NCBI GenBank assembly: GCA_038496445.1
Contig: JALMLS010000050.1
Location: 23,046-87,045, forward strand
Origin: Trichosphaerium sp. ATCC 40318
Taxonomy: Eukaryota; Discosea; Flabellinia; Trichosidae
Direction: 5' to 3'
Length of the DNA: 64,000 nucleotides
A program made the position numbers and the translations under genes. Shown here piece after piece: positions 47,201 to 58,928 of this stretch (positions within the stretch are counted from its first letter, which is position 1; the number at the start of each line of letters is the position of its first letter). The notes beneath the pieces were generated by a model. That model was not told the origin of the DNA, did no database searches, and saw nothing but the letters and a program-made list of their open reading frames with translations.

Positions 47201-50200
47201 TATCATTCTCAGAAACAGAAGGTTTCGGTATTTTTTTGAATGCACCGCTAAATGTACTTATCAGAACAATCACAGAAATTCACTACCACGTGCAAGTATT
47301 ATTGCGTTTACTTCTCAAGTTACCTTGAGTTAAAATCCACAACTTGAGAAGTAAACGCAGCGCAAAAACAAAAAAAATTCTAGGCGTTTTGGAAGATACA
47401 CATTGTATCCTGCAGGTATCACATGATTTGTACGTACAGTTTTGGTGTTCCATTAAATACAACTGTGTAACGCATTCCCTTTTTTGCACGTTTTGTTGTA
47501 CGTCTGCGAGGTTTAATAGGATCCATACGTGATGGTGGAGGAGTTTCCGCTTGGGATTCATCTATTACAACGCCTGGACCAGCCACAGCTACAGTCTTAG
47601 ATCTCGTACGTTCTCTACACAAACAGACATTAAGACAAAGAAAAAACAAGGAAAGGAAGGCCAACATGAATACGGGAGCGAAAAACAAGATTCAAAAAAT
47701 AAACCAAAAGAATGTCTTGCCTGTGCGTTGACATGAAGTTTGAAGACTTTCCACCTTCGTTACGAGGTTTTGAAGGTTTATAAGGTTCTGAGGATCTTGA
47801 AGTTGTCGATGTAGCTGTGTATCGGCTTGCTACCATTGGTGTTCCTACTTCAAGTATGTAGAGAATAGTAGAGAATTGAAACATTAAGACTGTAAGCCAT
47901 TCATCAGGGAATATTGTTGATGAAATCAATTGTTGTAGCAGTTCAAATAACGTTGCAATAAATGGCTGTAATAATCAGTTACTTACTTCTAAACTGTTAA
48001 TAAAGTCTTTAAGTAACGTACAGGCTTGTCTTCCTTTGTGGCGACTTTAATAAAATCTTCTTTAGATATCAACTATAGGAGGTCAGAAGAAAGTTGACAT
48101 TGAAATAAAAACACATGCACAGATGACACCAAAAAAAAAAAAGTAGAGGATACTACACGTGTATTTATTCCAGGCGCATCAAGGTAAAGGTGATAGAACA
48201 AAGGTAGAAATTGTAATTGAGTAATAAAATTGGTTGCTTTCTGTGATGTGTGGTTTTCTTTTTTTTTGCCTCGTACCTTGATTATGGCGAACATTACGTA
48301 AACAAGAGTATCGATAGACTTTAAGTCATCCTTAAACTTACACACAGATTTAACCACATCCCTTAGAAGTGGTGCGAGAATACCTGGGTCAATACCCTAA
48401 GTTTAGTAAGCACACTTGTTTAAAGAACACAGTTGAAAAAGAGATAATCAAATAAGAGGTGTACCTTATCCTCTGCAATAGCTAGTAGCGTCGATATTAC
48501 ATAACTGCATTGAAGAATTTCTTCCTTGACTGTAGTATCCAAATGAAGGCTTACATTCCTTATAATGACAGACAATAACGTTTCACCTACAACACTTTTT
48601 TAGGAAGAACAAGCCAAAAAAAAATCTGCTTGACCTGTTCTTAACATTGGATCAGAGGCCAGTTGTTGCATTAAATCAAGTTTTTCTACATTAGAAAAAG
48701 CAAGGTCTGTTGAGTATGGAATATTCTCTACAAAGCTTGCAGCAAGTACTGATGTGTCTTCAGGACCCATGTAATCCTTCAACGCAGAAAGAATGCCATA
48801 AAAAGTCTAAGAAAAAATATGTCAAAAAAATCCCTTACTGACAATAACGTACCCTTATGGCTGTTGCTGTAAACCCTGCCAACAAAGCAGACTAATAATA
48901 TCAAAGTTAAAAAACCTGGAGTGAGTTCACAAAGCGAACCTGTTTAGCCATCATTATACCAACATCTGTTACAAACTGCATTATCATTCTCTTTGTTTGA
49001 TCTTCATCTCCAGCTCTTGCTGCTGAAGAGGCTACAAGCTATACGTAACATTAATATCACAAAGAAAAGTATGGTTTTGTAACATACCCTGAATAAGTGC
49101 TTTGTAGTCTAAACCGAACAATAAGTAAGCAAAGACAAAGACAAAGAAACAAAACCGTGCCTTTAGAATATTTATTGCAAATGACGGATCTTCTTGAGCA
49201 TTTCTTATTGCTGCATTTATTTTTGGCATTAAATGCAAGTGCGCAGTTTTACTTTTAAATATACGCGTTACATATAAATCAAACGCTAAAAAATTATCAC
49301 GTGTTGGTAAGAAGGAAAAAAGCGAGAAAAAAAAGTTTCTTTCAAAAAAACTTACTTGAAGCAAAAACAGTTCTCTTTTCGTCCATCAACTTCGTTGTCG
49401 TACTAAGCACATACACCAAAGCATTTATTCTAGTGTTGTTAGAAAAATTTAATACACACATGTGGACCATATTGGACATACACTAAATCCTGTACTTGAT
49501 GAGATTTGAGATCAAACTTGTTTTGATGAGCGCTTTCTAATATATTAAACAAATTATCAAAGTTCTCTGGAATGAACTATAAAAAACCGTGTAAGTGCAC
49601 TGACATACAGTTCTAACTTATTTATGTGCGTACTTTCATAAGCTCTACATCAGTTAATTTATGTGTAAAACATTCCAACACAGAAACAAGATCGTCAGGG
49701 TTACAATTCCGCCAGTTGAAGAAGCTCAAAAGAGTCTCTGATAAAGAAGTTACATAAAACGAAAATAGGTTCGGTCTTCATACCGTTTTGAGTGAAGTAT
49801 GTAGATATCAACTCACTCTTGAATTGGATATAGTCCTTTGATTTACGAGACTCATCTCCTTTTTTCACAAAGAAATTAGTTTGTACTATTGTTAGTTCTG
49901 TGAAATTATACCCTCAACAATATCTACGAACATGATAGACTTTGAACGGCATAAGTACTCCTGGTGTACACCATCCGCTAAAGCCTTACACATGCCAGTA
50001 ACTAATGGAATAAAAGTCTTGAGACAATCCTTCTCCTGACCTAACATTGAAAGTTAGACTATTTTTGAGGATGTCATGTGATTGAATTGAACATACGCTC
50101 AGAGGAAGTACAGTTCCTCACAACAATCTGTAAATGGCACATTTTAAAGTCATCTGGATCTAGAGATATCTTGAAAGTCTCTTCATACGATGGGTTCATG

Positions 50201-52926
50201 CAATGATACAGAAGAAAACTCCTAAAAGCAAAGTTACACCTTTGCATACACCAAAGTGTATAGTACCTATACTCTGAGACAGGTTTCCCATTACCACCAA
50301 TCTTAATGCAACCCTAGAACGCTTTTAGAACGACTAGCAATGCTATATGTGTACCTCAATTGGCTTGCTAGTCAAATTGTTGCACACATTAATTACGACT
50401 TCCCATGATTTTTCGCTCTTGTGTGTAAAGTGTCCTAGTAAACTTGTGATTACTAGTGATACCATAATTATACAATAAAGCAATTAATTACCTTGTTGAA
50501 GTGTTATGAACAGCTCATTTCTAGTCGATGTTGGATCGGTTATCTAATCGGATTGTTAGAGTGCTTCAAACAATGAAGAGCCATAAAAAAAAAGCATTCG
50601 GGTTCCATACCTCAGGGCACCCTGGTTTAAATATGGGTATGACTTGGCGTAAATGAGGATATGCCAAACGAAGAGAAGAGTAAGTCCTAGCACGCGAATG
50701 ACGAAAAACTCAAGAAGGTAAGCTTCAAACGCACCCAGAAAAAAGACCAATAGCAAACACCACTTTATTGTTTGTTTGTTTGTTTTCGAGGTCTATCTTA
50801 TTCTCAAGTATCATTTGTGGTACCTTGCTAAAGTAGTTTTCTGAAGGTCCAGATACAGTTAATACATCAGCAGTGAACTCATCCATAACACCTCTCTTGT
50901 CCTAACAACAAAAAAGTAAGAAAATACGGAGAACTTCCAAAACAGATATTTTATGTTACTTACAAAGTCGATGCCTCGGAATACAGCAACGCCATATGGT
51001 CTCCTGTATGTTAGTCCAGTACTCTGGTTTTTCTTCTTCAATTTTCCCTTGGCGAAACATTAAGAGGCTTTGTTGTTGTGGTGAAGAAGTAAACAAACCT
51101 TTCTTATTATACGACAAACAATGCATAAATCAGAAGAAAAGTCAGCAGCAGAAATATCTCTGAAAAGTGCTGTTTGAAGACCACCTTGAAGCAAAAAGTT
51201 AAACCCACGTGATTCATGATTGTTACGTGTGATTTTATATACCTTGTTCAAAACTAGCGGCTAGTCCATTCACAGTAACAGAAACACAATACTCTTCAGT
51301 GATGAAGGTCTTTAGGTGCGTACTAACAAAAATGAGAAATCAAACATGTTGGACTGTCATTCTCACCTGAAGAGGCTGAAGTAGCATTCACTCTCTTCTC
51401 CACCGACCTAAACAGTGTTAGATATTCGTTTGTTGATTTACAAATAATATGTAAAGACGCACATCACATATTAGACACCTGAAACTGATGGCAATTTGAG
51501 TAAAGAAGTCGGATTTTGCAGTTTTTTTCTGGATTATCGCTTGTAATTTTTCACGACCCATACTGTCTGATCGTTCTCTTTGAGTACGCATCCTGCCTTC
51601 CCTCTACACCCCAACAGTCAATTAACCAATATAAAGCAAGTATAATCTTAATCATACCAAATGACTTATAAGTCTAGCACGTGTCCTCAAGTAGCTCTTC
51701 TCATTCTTGATATCTATCTTATTGTTTGCATGCTTTGAAAAAAAAGTTAAACGCAAAACACATCCAACTTATTCTTTTTTAAACCTTGGCGTATAATTCC
51801 ATTAAAGGCATCCTATCGCAATGTCAGAGTCTTGTTTTTGTTTTAAAACCAGTTTATTAGTACGTGTTATGTGTGAGTACTTCACCCTTTGCATTCCTCA
51901 GTAACTTGTAAACACCAAAACGTCTTCGACACTCTTCTATCTTTTCTAGCGCAAGTTGCTTCAGTTTTTCTGTTGCTTGTTGTCTCTAAAGGGGTAGCCA
52001 AAATGAGATGTAATAGGATCAATATATGATTACTTGATTGCCACCAGTAAGCTTGGCATGTATACTCAAGAGTTCTTCGATAGTTTTCTTCAAATAATGA
52101 TACTGCACGTGTTTGCCGTCCAGAAAATACTTGCGAAGTTCTACAACCCATTTTCGCAAGGCCTTTATTGCGTTAGGATTGAACACGACAGTATTCATCA
52201 CATACCAGTCTTAGCTGAGCGATAACACCATCTTTCTTCTCCTCTTCAAGTATGTGTACAAAACTAGCAGGGAAAATACCAATACCTAGCGTCACAAACA
52301 GTTAACGAGACGAAGAAAACTTTAGAAATAATAAAGACTTTTGACCTTGGTTTGGTTTATGCTTTATCGACCCTCTATACCATTGTTGTAAAGGCATGAA
52401 CGCATGAGTAATAACAACAATATCTCCTTGAAGTAAAGTATCAATAAAAGTTTTTAAACGTTAAATCACGATTGCATCGCAGACCACTAAGTAACATCTA
52501 AAACCACCTTTCATTTCACCCCACGTGATATTTTTTTTTGATCAAAAAAAGACGATGATAAAAACGTACCAAGTTGTAACTGTAGGTTCTTTGGTGCGTT
52601 ACCTTCGAAATTGCATATAGCTTGGATAAAGAAATTACGATAGGCACGTCGTTTACAGCAGTCAAGACATTTGAAACAAAAATCGCTTACCCACAGCGCG
52701 AAGACTTGTTGAGCACCATCTATCTACCTCTTTCTTTGGTTTTTTCTTCTTTTTACCTGGTTTCCCAACACCAAGTACTGACACGCTTATTATGTATTAG
52801 ATAGACTCTATTATACGCTATTTTATACCGTTTTGTTAGTTTTGGAGTATACACAGACGCTCCTCTTTTCCTACTGCCCTTATCGGCTGTATCCTTCTTT
52901 TTCTTGCTTGGCTTTTTGTATTCCAT
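44277..52926 (-). CDS. DOCK-family Rac/Cdc42 guanine nucleotide exchange factor (DOCK180-like)
   Basis: Very large spliced gene, ATG 52924-52926, stop 44277-44279, dozens of short exons. The N-terminus is Lys-rich (MEYKKPSKKKKDTADKGSRK). An SH3-like domain is at about 52200-52620 (ICNFEGNAPKNLQLQLGDIV, WYRGSIKHKPNQG, IGIFPASFVHI). A conserved block YRRPYGVAVFRGIDFV follows (about 50955-51020). DHR-1/C2 is at about 50100-50560 (STRNELFITLQQG, IGGNGKPVSEYRS, LYHCMNPSYEETFKI). The TPR-like EAAHALLLHA region lies near 45880-45960. DHR-2 occupies roughly 44280-45480 (CAGFYGDGFDASYRDKRYIY, RTYSTFSCTAP, RHYFLTEKKFPNIF, IDLDSIENAAHQVFVKT). DHR-2 catalyses GTP loading on Rac/Cdc42. SH3 plus DHR-1 plus DHR-2 in this order is the DOCK180 type. 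The nucleotide-sensor residue was not identified. Confidence 0.9.
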
Positions 52927-53215
52927 TGCCTTGAGCAAGTTTCAAGCACTGTTCTAAACGTACAAGTACACATTTTGCAGGAGATCATTTGGTACTCTTA
53001 ATCCCTAGTCACAATTTAACTGTAAATAGCGTACAGTGTACGCTTACAGCTAGTGTTCAAGAATATTTAAACTACTAACAGTCTTACACTGACGTGTTAA
53101 ACAACGAAATTTCATTTTTATCTCGTCGACAAGAAAAAAAAAGGTTTTGACTTATTTTGGCTGTACAATCTCCTTATAGCTAGTGGCACCAACTGTACTT
53201 CTTGCAAACTCACAA

Positions 53216-55502
53216 ATGCAATTATACACAGTATCGTGTGTGCTTGCGATTTTACTTGCGTATTGTACACAAAACAACAATAAATCGTTATATAACCGTT
53301 AATAGGCGGTGCACAGATCATCCCAGCGTCGTTTGATCTAAATGATTATAAGTACGCACTTGCACAAACAAATGGTACTCTAGGGAACCCATTCATGCGG
53401 TACACAAGCAATAGATCAATTAAACAATCTATCTAATACGATAAACGTTAGTTTCGATGCGTATGTCGGTAGACCGCTACTACTTGTTGGCAGAGCGCTC
53501 TACGCAAACGGAACTGCCTACGAGGGCGTAACATTTTATTGGGCGTGGAACACTTGGGTCGAAAAAGATCCTCAGGTATGAACGCAGTCACCCTACCAAT
53601 GCCATCACAAATGCATTAAACTACAATAACCAAATTTGCGTTAACTTACCATACTAGGGTAACGTAGTGAGGACATTTCCTTTTGATGAGCGTATGACTG
53701 TTGAGACTACATATACGGACTATCAAGGTGTACCAAGAGAAGATATGAGTATAACAGGGATAATAGATAATACAACAGTAACCGTGAGGGTATCCAAATT
53801 CGCAGAGTAAGACAAACTAGAAAACGGATCGAAAAAAACAATTTGAATATAATTTCTTTTTTCGGGTATTTTCTTATTTGCTTAACCACTACCTTTTTAG
53901 GGATATAGAGTTTTTGTTTGATTTTATAAATCGAAATGATACTATAAGTATACACCAACTGTACGTTGTGAATATATTTGCGTAAAAGGTGTTTTATTAA
54001 CACTATCTTCAAGTGCAAATGCTCTTAAAATATCTGTTGATGTTGAAAATTGGCAGAAACAACATCCTGCGAATATTATTGAGCGTACGACACTCCACGA
54101 AAGACTTCTTTTTTTGTATTATTCAATATTTAGCTAACACGTGGTTTGTAGTAACTTCTGACTTTTGGGCTGCTTTACCTGTGTCCATGTTAGCTAATAT
54201 ATCAAATATCAATGCAACATCAAAAGATTCTAAAGTACGAACTTGATACGCTTCTTGTTTTTTCTTAGACCTTTCTTGCTTCTTGCTTTATTATAACAAG
54301 TTTTGTAGTATGATACAATATACACTGTTGATATTCCAAATGAGATTTTTATTCAAGTCAGGCTTTTAAGATTCGGTTCTGTAGATAGAAACACTTTCAC
54401 CAGAGTTATATTTGACGAAGATAAAGATCAGAGTGAGCACAAAAAAAAAATCTCCAAACAAAATCAGGGTAATTGCCTTCTCCTTACTGTTTGTTTCTAG
54501 TTCGTGTGTGTAGCTTGCTTAATGGCGAACTTTCTGTTTGTGTTGGTACATTTGCTTACTTTGGGTTTAATATCACTGGAGAGTAAGTAAAGTTAAAACA
54601 CCTTAAAAGGGTTATTCCCTTTTTCAACAAAATCTAAACTACATAGTTTGTTCTACGATCCTGATTTGACTCTCCTGCTTGATCCAAACATATACGGGGA
54701 TGTACCTGTAAGAGATGCAGATGAGGAAGAGCAAGCCACAGTAACCTTATATTACTACATTGGTGGTGGTGCTGGGGTTAGTTCTGCAACTAGTTTCTTT
54801 CATTCCATTCAAAACTACTTCACTTTTTGAAAAAGGAACACCCTGATTGACTCTGTTATTTAATGATCACTAATGTATTTTCAGGCAGTATTCTTTTCTG
54901 TAGTAGCTACCACTATAGTGTTTTTATATCTAAGACATAAAAGAAGATCAGTGTCAAAAGAAGTTGAAGAGAAACTAGCAAAATTTAAAAAGAGCAGAGC
55001 TGGTTCAACTACAAGATTTATGTTTGGTCTACCTGGAGAAGTAGATTCATCGAACCTTCCGAAGCCTTTACCAGAACCTCCTAAGACCGGATACTTCATA
55101 CCAATGATGAATCAAACAAAAGAATCAAGTGATTCTAGTGACATTAACCGACAACTTCCAGTACTTGCAAGACCGCTAGAAGATACCCCCATAGCTATAG
55201 GAGGATTTTTGATACCTATAGAAGGCTCTGAAGAGACAACAGTCCCTGAACTTCCACCACGGCCACTAGCGCTTTCCATGAATACAACAGAGGATAAAAG
55301 CGAGCTTAAACCACCAAAAAAGATCTCGATGCCACCTCCACAACTAGGTCGTTTTCATATTCCTGGTGAGGACCATTCAAGACCTGATGTCAGAGTTGAT
55401 GGACCACCAGTAACTTATGCTTCACCAGTAATGCTTGGTGACACACAAGGACGTATCTATTCGGCAGATAACCTCGAAGTTGCAAACACTTACCAGAACT
55501 AA
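53216..55502 (+). CDS. Type I membrane protein with three FxIP motifs in its cytoplasmic tail
   Basis: ATG 53216 (MQLYTVSCVLAILLAYCGAQ, signal peptide, first intron a short GT-AG at about 53268-53308), stop TAA 55500-55502. The ectodomain is beta-rich (SFDAYVGRPLLLVGRALYAN, YEGVTFYWAWNTWVEKDPQ, FPFDERMTVETTYTDYQG, VCSLLNGELSVCVGTFAYFG), with several N-x-S/T sites; I do not recognise the fold, though tandem Ig- or cadherin-like modules are conceivable. One TM helix (AVFFSVVATTIVFLYL) and stop-transfer RHKRR follow at about 54885-54950. The roughly 185-residue tail is Pro/Ser-rich and repeats a hydrophobic-IP motif three times: TGYFIPMMN, GGFLIPIEG, GRFHIPGED. The motif spacing suggests docking sites for a cytosolic partner. 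Confidence 0.78.
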
Positions 55503-55644
55503 GTAGCTAACAAAAAAACCAATTCTTTAAACTATGTACAATAAAATAATAAATACAATACAACAACCCTATTTTTCGATCAATTTTTTTTTATTCAATC
55601 AACAATTATGTAGAATCTATGAATAGTACAAGAGTAAGACCAAC

Positions 55645-56277
55645 TTATATTATACTTTTAGACGTTGATAAAGAAATATTAGTCAAGATTGACGTCTCTT
55701 TTCCAAACTGAAAAACTTTATGCTCAAACAAAGTTCCCGTTAAAGTATACCACATTGATTCACCATGTCTCTTTCCATTATCATATGTAAATACAGTCTG
55801 AAGCATACCATTACCATGCCAATACCTAAACTCACCATGTGGTATATTATCCTTGAACTGTAGATGATACCTCATCTGTCCATCTTCATACCAAGTTTTT
55901 ACATCTCCATTACGCACACCATTATCATACATGACTTGTTTCTTCATTTTCCCATTATCGTAATGAGATGTATACAATCCATGTAGCTTATTGTTGTTAT
56001 AAGAGCATCTTGTAAGTGTTTGACCAGAGTCATTCATCTCAATGTACTTCCCGTGGAGCAAACCGTTTTTGAAGTAACATTTTATTTTTAACCTGTTTGA
56101 CGAGTCATACCTTCTGAAACATCCATTCTTTTCCAATGAATCGTTAAATCTACTAGTCTTTGCTGCATACAAACAAAGTGAAGGCCATTTTATGAATATA
56201 TCTCCACTTGTCTCAAAAATGATATGTTGAAGCTCCAACGGCAATTCCATAACACACATAGGCGTCTGGTAGGCCAT
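55645..56277 (-). CDS. F-box-like plus MORN/YwqK-type repeat protein (copy 2)
   Basis: Intronless 210-codon gene, ATG 56275-56277, stop 55645-55647. The N-terminus has the F-box-like MELPLELQHIIFETSGDIF. Five YwqK/MORN-variant units follow: NGLLHGKYIEMNDSGQT, NNKLHGLYTSHYDNGKM, NGVRNGDVKTWYEDGQM, DNIPHGEFRYWHGNGM, NGKRHGESMWYTLTG. The tail is Ser/Thr-rich. Same architecture as the gene at 37777-38825 but shorter, with diverged repeats, so they are not a recent tandem pair. Comparable F-box plus repeat proteins form large families in marseille- and mimi-like viruses; bacterial YwqK antitoxins share the repeat. Target of the F-box unknown. Confidence 0.82.
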   Translation of the reverse strand: MAYQTPMCVMELPLELQHIIFETSGDIFIKWPSLCLYAAKTSRFNDSLEKNGCFRRYDSSNRLKIKCYFKNGLLHGKYIEMNDSGQTLTRCSYNNNKLHGLYTSHYDNGKMKKQVMYDNGVRNGDVKTWYEDGQMRYHLQFKDNIPHGEFRYWHGNGMLQTVFTYDNGKRHGESMWYTLTGTLFEHKVFQFGKETSILTNISLSTSKSII

Positions 56278-56356
56278 ATTCTAATTTTCGGCCAAGTGTT
56301 AAATTATGCGTTTCAAATAAATGTAGATTGGTTACCTGTAACGTATTAGAAGTGTT

Positions 56357-56650
56357 TTATAAGATTCTGAGATCAGGTGCGAACGAAACGTTTCTTGGTT
56401 CTTTTTTAAGAGCAAATAACACCTTAAGTCGCTGAAATGGTTGTCTAAGGCCGTATTTTGCAATTGAGGTAGCAAAAGGCAGGTCCTTAGAACGATCTAT
56501 TGGTCTAGTATCGTATAAGCAAAGAATTGAAAAAAATTATTGAGAACGAATCTCATGATTCTCACGTGAGGAATCAGTACCAAAAGGAAAGATCTTGATT
56601 TGTTAAAGTTTTTTTTCCAACCATCACTATCACAAAGATTTTGTTTTAAA
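56357..56650 (-). CDS. Possible small protein, two exons (start and splice unresolved)
   Basis: A minus-strand exon (56357 to about 56500) reads DLPFATSIAKYGLRQPFQRL and KKEPRNVSFAPDLRIL then stops at 56357-56359. Codon-level composition looks coding. Upstream, an ATG at about 56613 (MVGKKTLTNQDLSF) ends at a gtactg donor, but the two pieces join only with an in-frame stop, so the splice is not established. It sits between the MORN copy 2 and the oxidoreductase genes on the same strand. No family recognised. Confidence 0.35.
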
Positions 56651-56726
56651 AGTTGCTGCAACAATTAAGCTTGCAAAGATCACGAAGAGTGTATGTGTAA
56701 ACGTTTTTATTGGCGTAGGAGCTGCT

Positions 56727-58683
56727 CTACAGGCTCGCTTTTAAAGAGAAATCAATAACAATCTTTCCAAAGTGTTCACAATTCTTTAGTCTTTCATGAG
56801 CTGCTCCAGTACGTGAAATAGGTATTACACAGTCAAGATGAGGATGTATCTTATGGGATACAACAAACTTTACCATATTTTCAAAATCCCTTTATTACAA
56901 CTAGTGTCAGAACAGAATGAAGCGAAAAGGAACAAAAAAAAATAAGCACAAAAAACTTGACTTCGAATCCTATTTTAGAAGTACTTACCTATCTGATCCC
57001 ATAGTAGATCCTATGATCCTTAGTTGTTTCAAAAAGAGACGCGGTAGAACAAGTTTATTTGGATTAAGCGCTGTGGCGCCATACCTATTAACAGAAATTA
57101 GAAATAAACCGCAGCTTCCGTTCAAGAAAAGAAGTTGAAGAATTCTTTGATTCAATTGTTAACTTACGAAACAATGGTACCACCCAACTTTGCTATATTC
57201 AATAATTTATTGAACCCTTTACCACCAGCACCGTCTATAAAATTAACATAAGAAGCCGCGTTTTATCGAAATAATAGAAAGGTACCAATGATAAGATCAA
57301 ATGGTCCTCCAGCCAACTGAACTAACTACATGACATTTTGTTAAAAAACTTCACCTGACATGAAGCAGCACGTGTACCTTTCGTCTCCATTTCTACGTAA
57401 ATATGAGATACCACTTTGTAGTAATCGTAAATTATTACCTTTTCATTGTAGTTCGCTCCGTCTTTGACACCAAACAGCTTCTTGCTCCGCTCAATTTTTT
57501 CTTGCGAACCACTTGTGACCTTTTTAATTTAATCAATACTTACAAAGTACTACTTTCTCTTACGTAGACATTGGCGCCTGCAGCACTGGCAAACTGCGCT
57601 ACATATTGCGCTACACCTCCACCAATACCTAGAATACGCTGAGCACGACATGAAAACCCAATACTATTTGGTAAATCTAAGCCTACCTGTTACGAGAACT
57701 CTATCGTTGATCTGACAACCTCCTTGCACAAACAAAGCTCTATTATTAATGTAAGAGAATAAATTAGATCTTCAATATTTTACCTATATGCTGTTACACC
57801 AGCAAGAGGTAATGCTGCTGCAGTAGTATGACTTAAATGTTTAGGCATTCTGTGAAGTCTACACACAAAATGAGTTTGCAACACCGTGAAATATTACTTT
57901 ACATACTGCTTAACAGGAACTCTAATATACCTAAAGAAATAATCAATATATGAAAAATGCCTACAAGTGCGCATTTTGCAGTATTTATGCATATAAACCA
58001 CGTGCAGAACAATGTCAAATAAAACATGTTTTTTGCCTTTTTTTTTTTTTGAATGCTTGACTTACTCTGCAAAGGTTCCGTCCACAGGCATACCAAGTAT
58101 CTTAAATCGTTTTGACTGCACTCTTTCATCATTACCCCAGTTGAAGGACGGGTTTATAATAACTCTTTCGCCAAGCCAATCTAGTGTTGGTCACTATTCG
58201 CAAAACAGTGTCAAAAAGCAACGGACGTTTGTCTTTGTTGGATCCAACCTTAACTACTTCACCTGAGCCATCAGAACCGAGTATTGACGGCGTCTAAAAT
58301 ACAATTTGTAAGGAAGTCGTGAATTGAAGTTGAGGATAAGATGACACGCATGGAAATAACGGTTTCAGAGCGACAATAGTGAAGTAACGACTTTCACGTT
58401 GGTATTTCATTTATTACCTTGATGCCCGGGTAAAGTCCTAAAGTCATCCAAAAATCTCTCCTAGAGTTGTATTTAGTTACATACGATGCATAAATTACAA
58501 TTTGCCAACCTGTTAAACGCAGCTGCATGTATTTTCACCAGCGCAGTCCCCTGTCTTGATTAACTAGCGTTAGAAGCAATGCATAGACATTTTAACGATA
58601 AATGGCCAAACATACACTACTTCAGGCTTTGGTACCGTTGTTACCTCCCATTTGAGGGCTTTGTTGAGTACAAGCGCTCTCAT
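56727..58683 (-). CDS. Quinone-oxidoreductase-like medium-chain dehydrogenase (MDR)
   Basis: ATG 58681-58683 (MRALVLNKALKWEVTTVPKP), stop 56727-56729, about a dozen exons. The family order is clear: ALVKIHAAAFNRRDFW, TLGLYPGIKTPSILGSDGS, GERVIINPSFNWG, KILGMPVDGTFAE, HLSHTTAAALPLAGVTAY, QINDRVLVT, then the cofactor loop GIGGGVAQYVAQFASAAGA (NADPH-type Rossmann), KIERSKKLFGVKDGANYNEK, FDLIIDGAGGKGFNKLLNI, RIIGSTMGSDRDFENMVKFV and the end HERLKNCEHFGKIVIDFSLK. The N-terminal position of the catalytic zinc Cys of alcohol dehydrogenases holds Ala/Ala, favouring the zinc-independent QOR-like branch (YogA-type). Substrate unknown. Confidence 0.9.
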
Positions 58684-58928
58684 TGTGCGTTATGAATTTT
58701 AAATGTCACATTTGTTCCTTAACGGCTGAAGATGCATCTAAATGTCACAACATTCAATGTCACTCGACAAAGCATAAAAACAATAGTATTCCACTCAACT
58801 ACGCGTTAAACTATTACATCAACAACTTTTTTTTTTTGATTCGTAAGTTATTTACAACGACCTCATAGCAGTGTGCCGTTATCTTGACAGTTTTGTTTTC
58901 AAAGACGAACTGCACAAAGATGATATAA

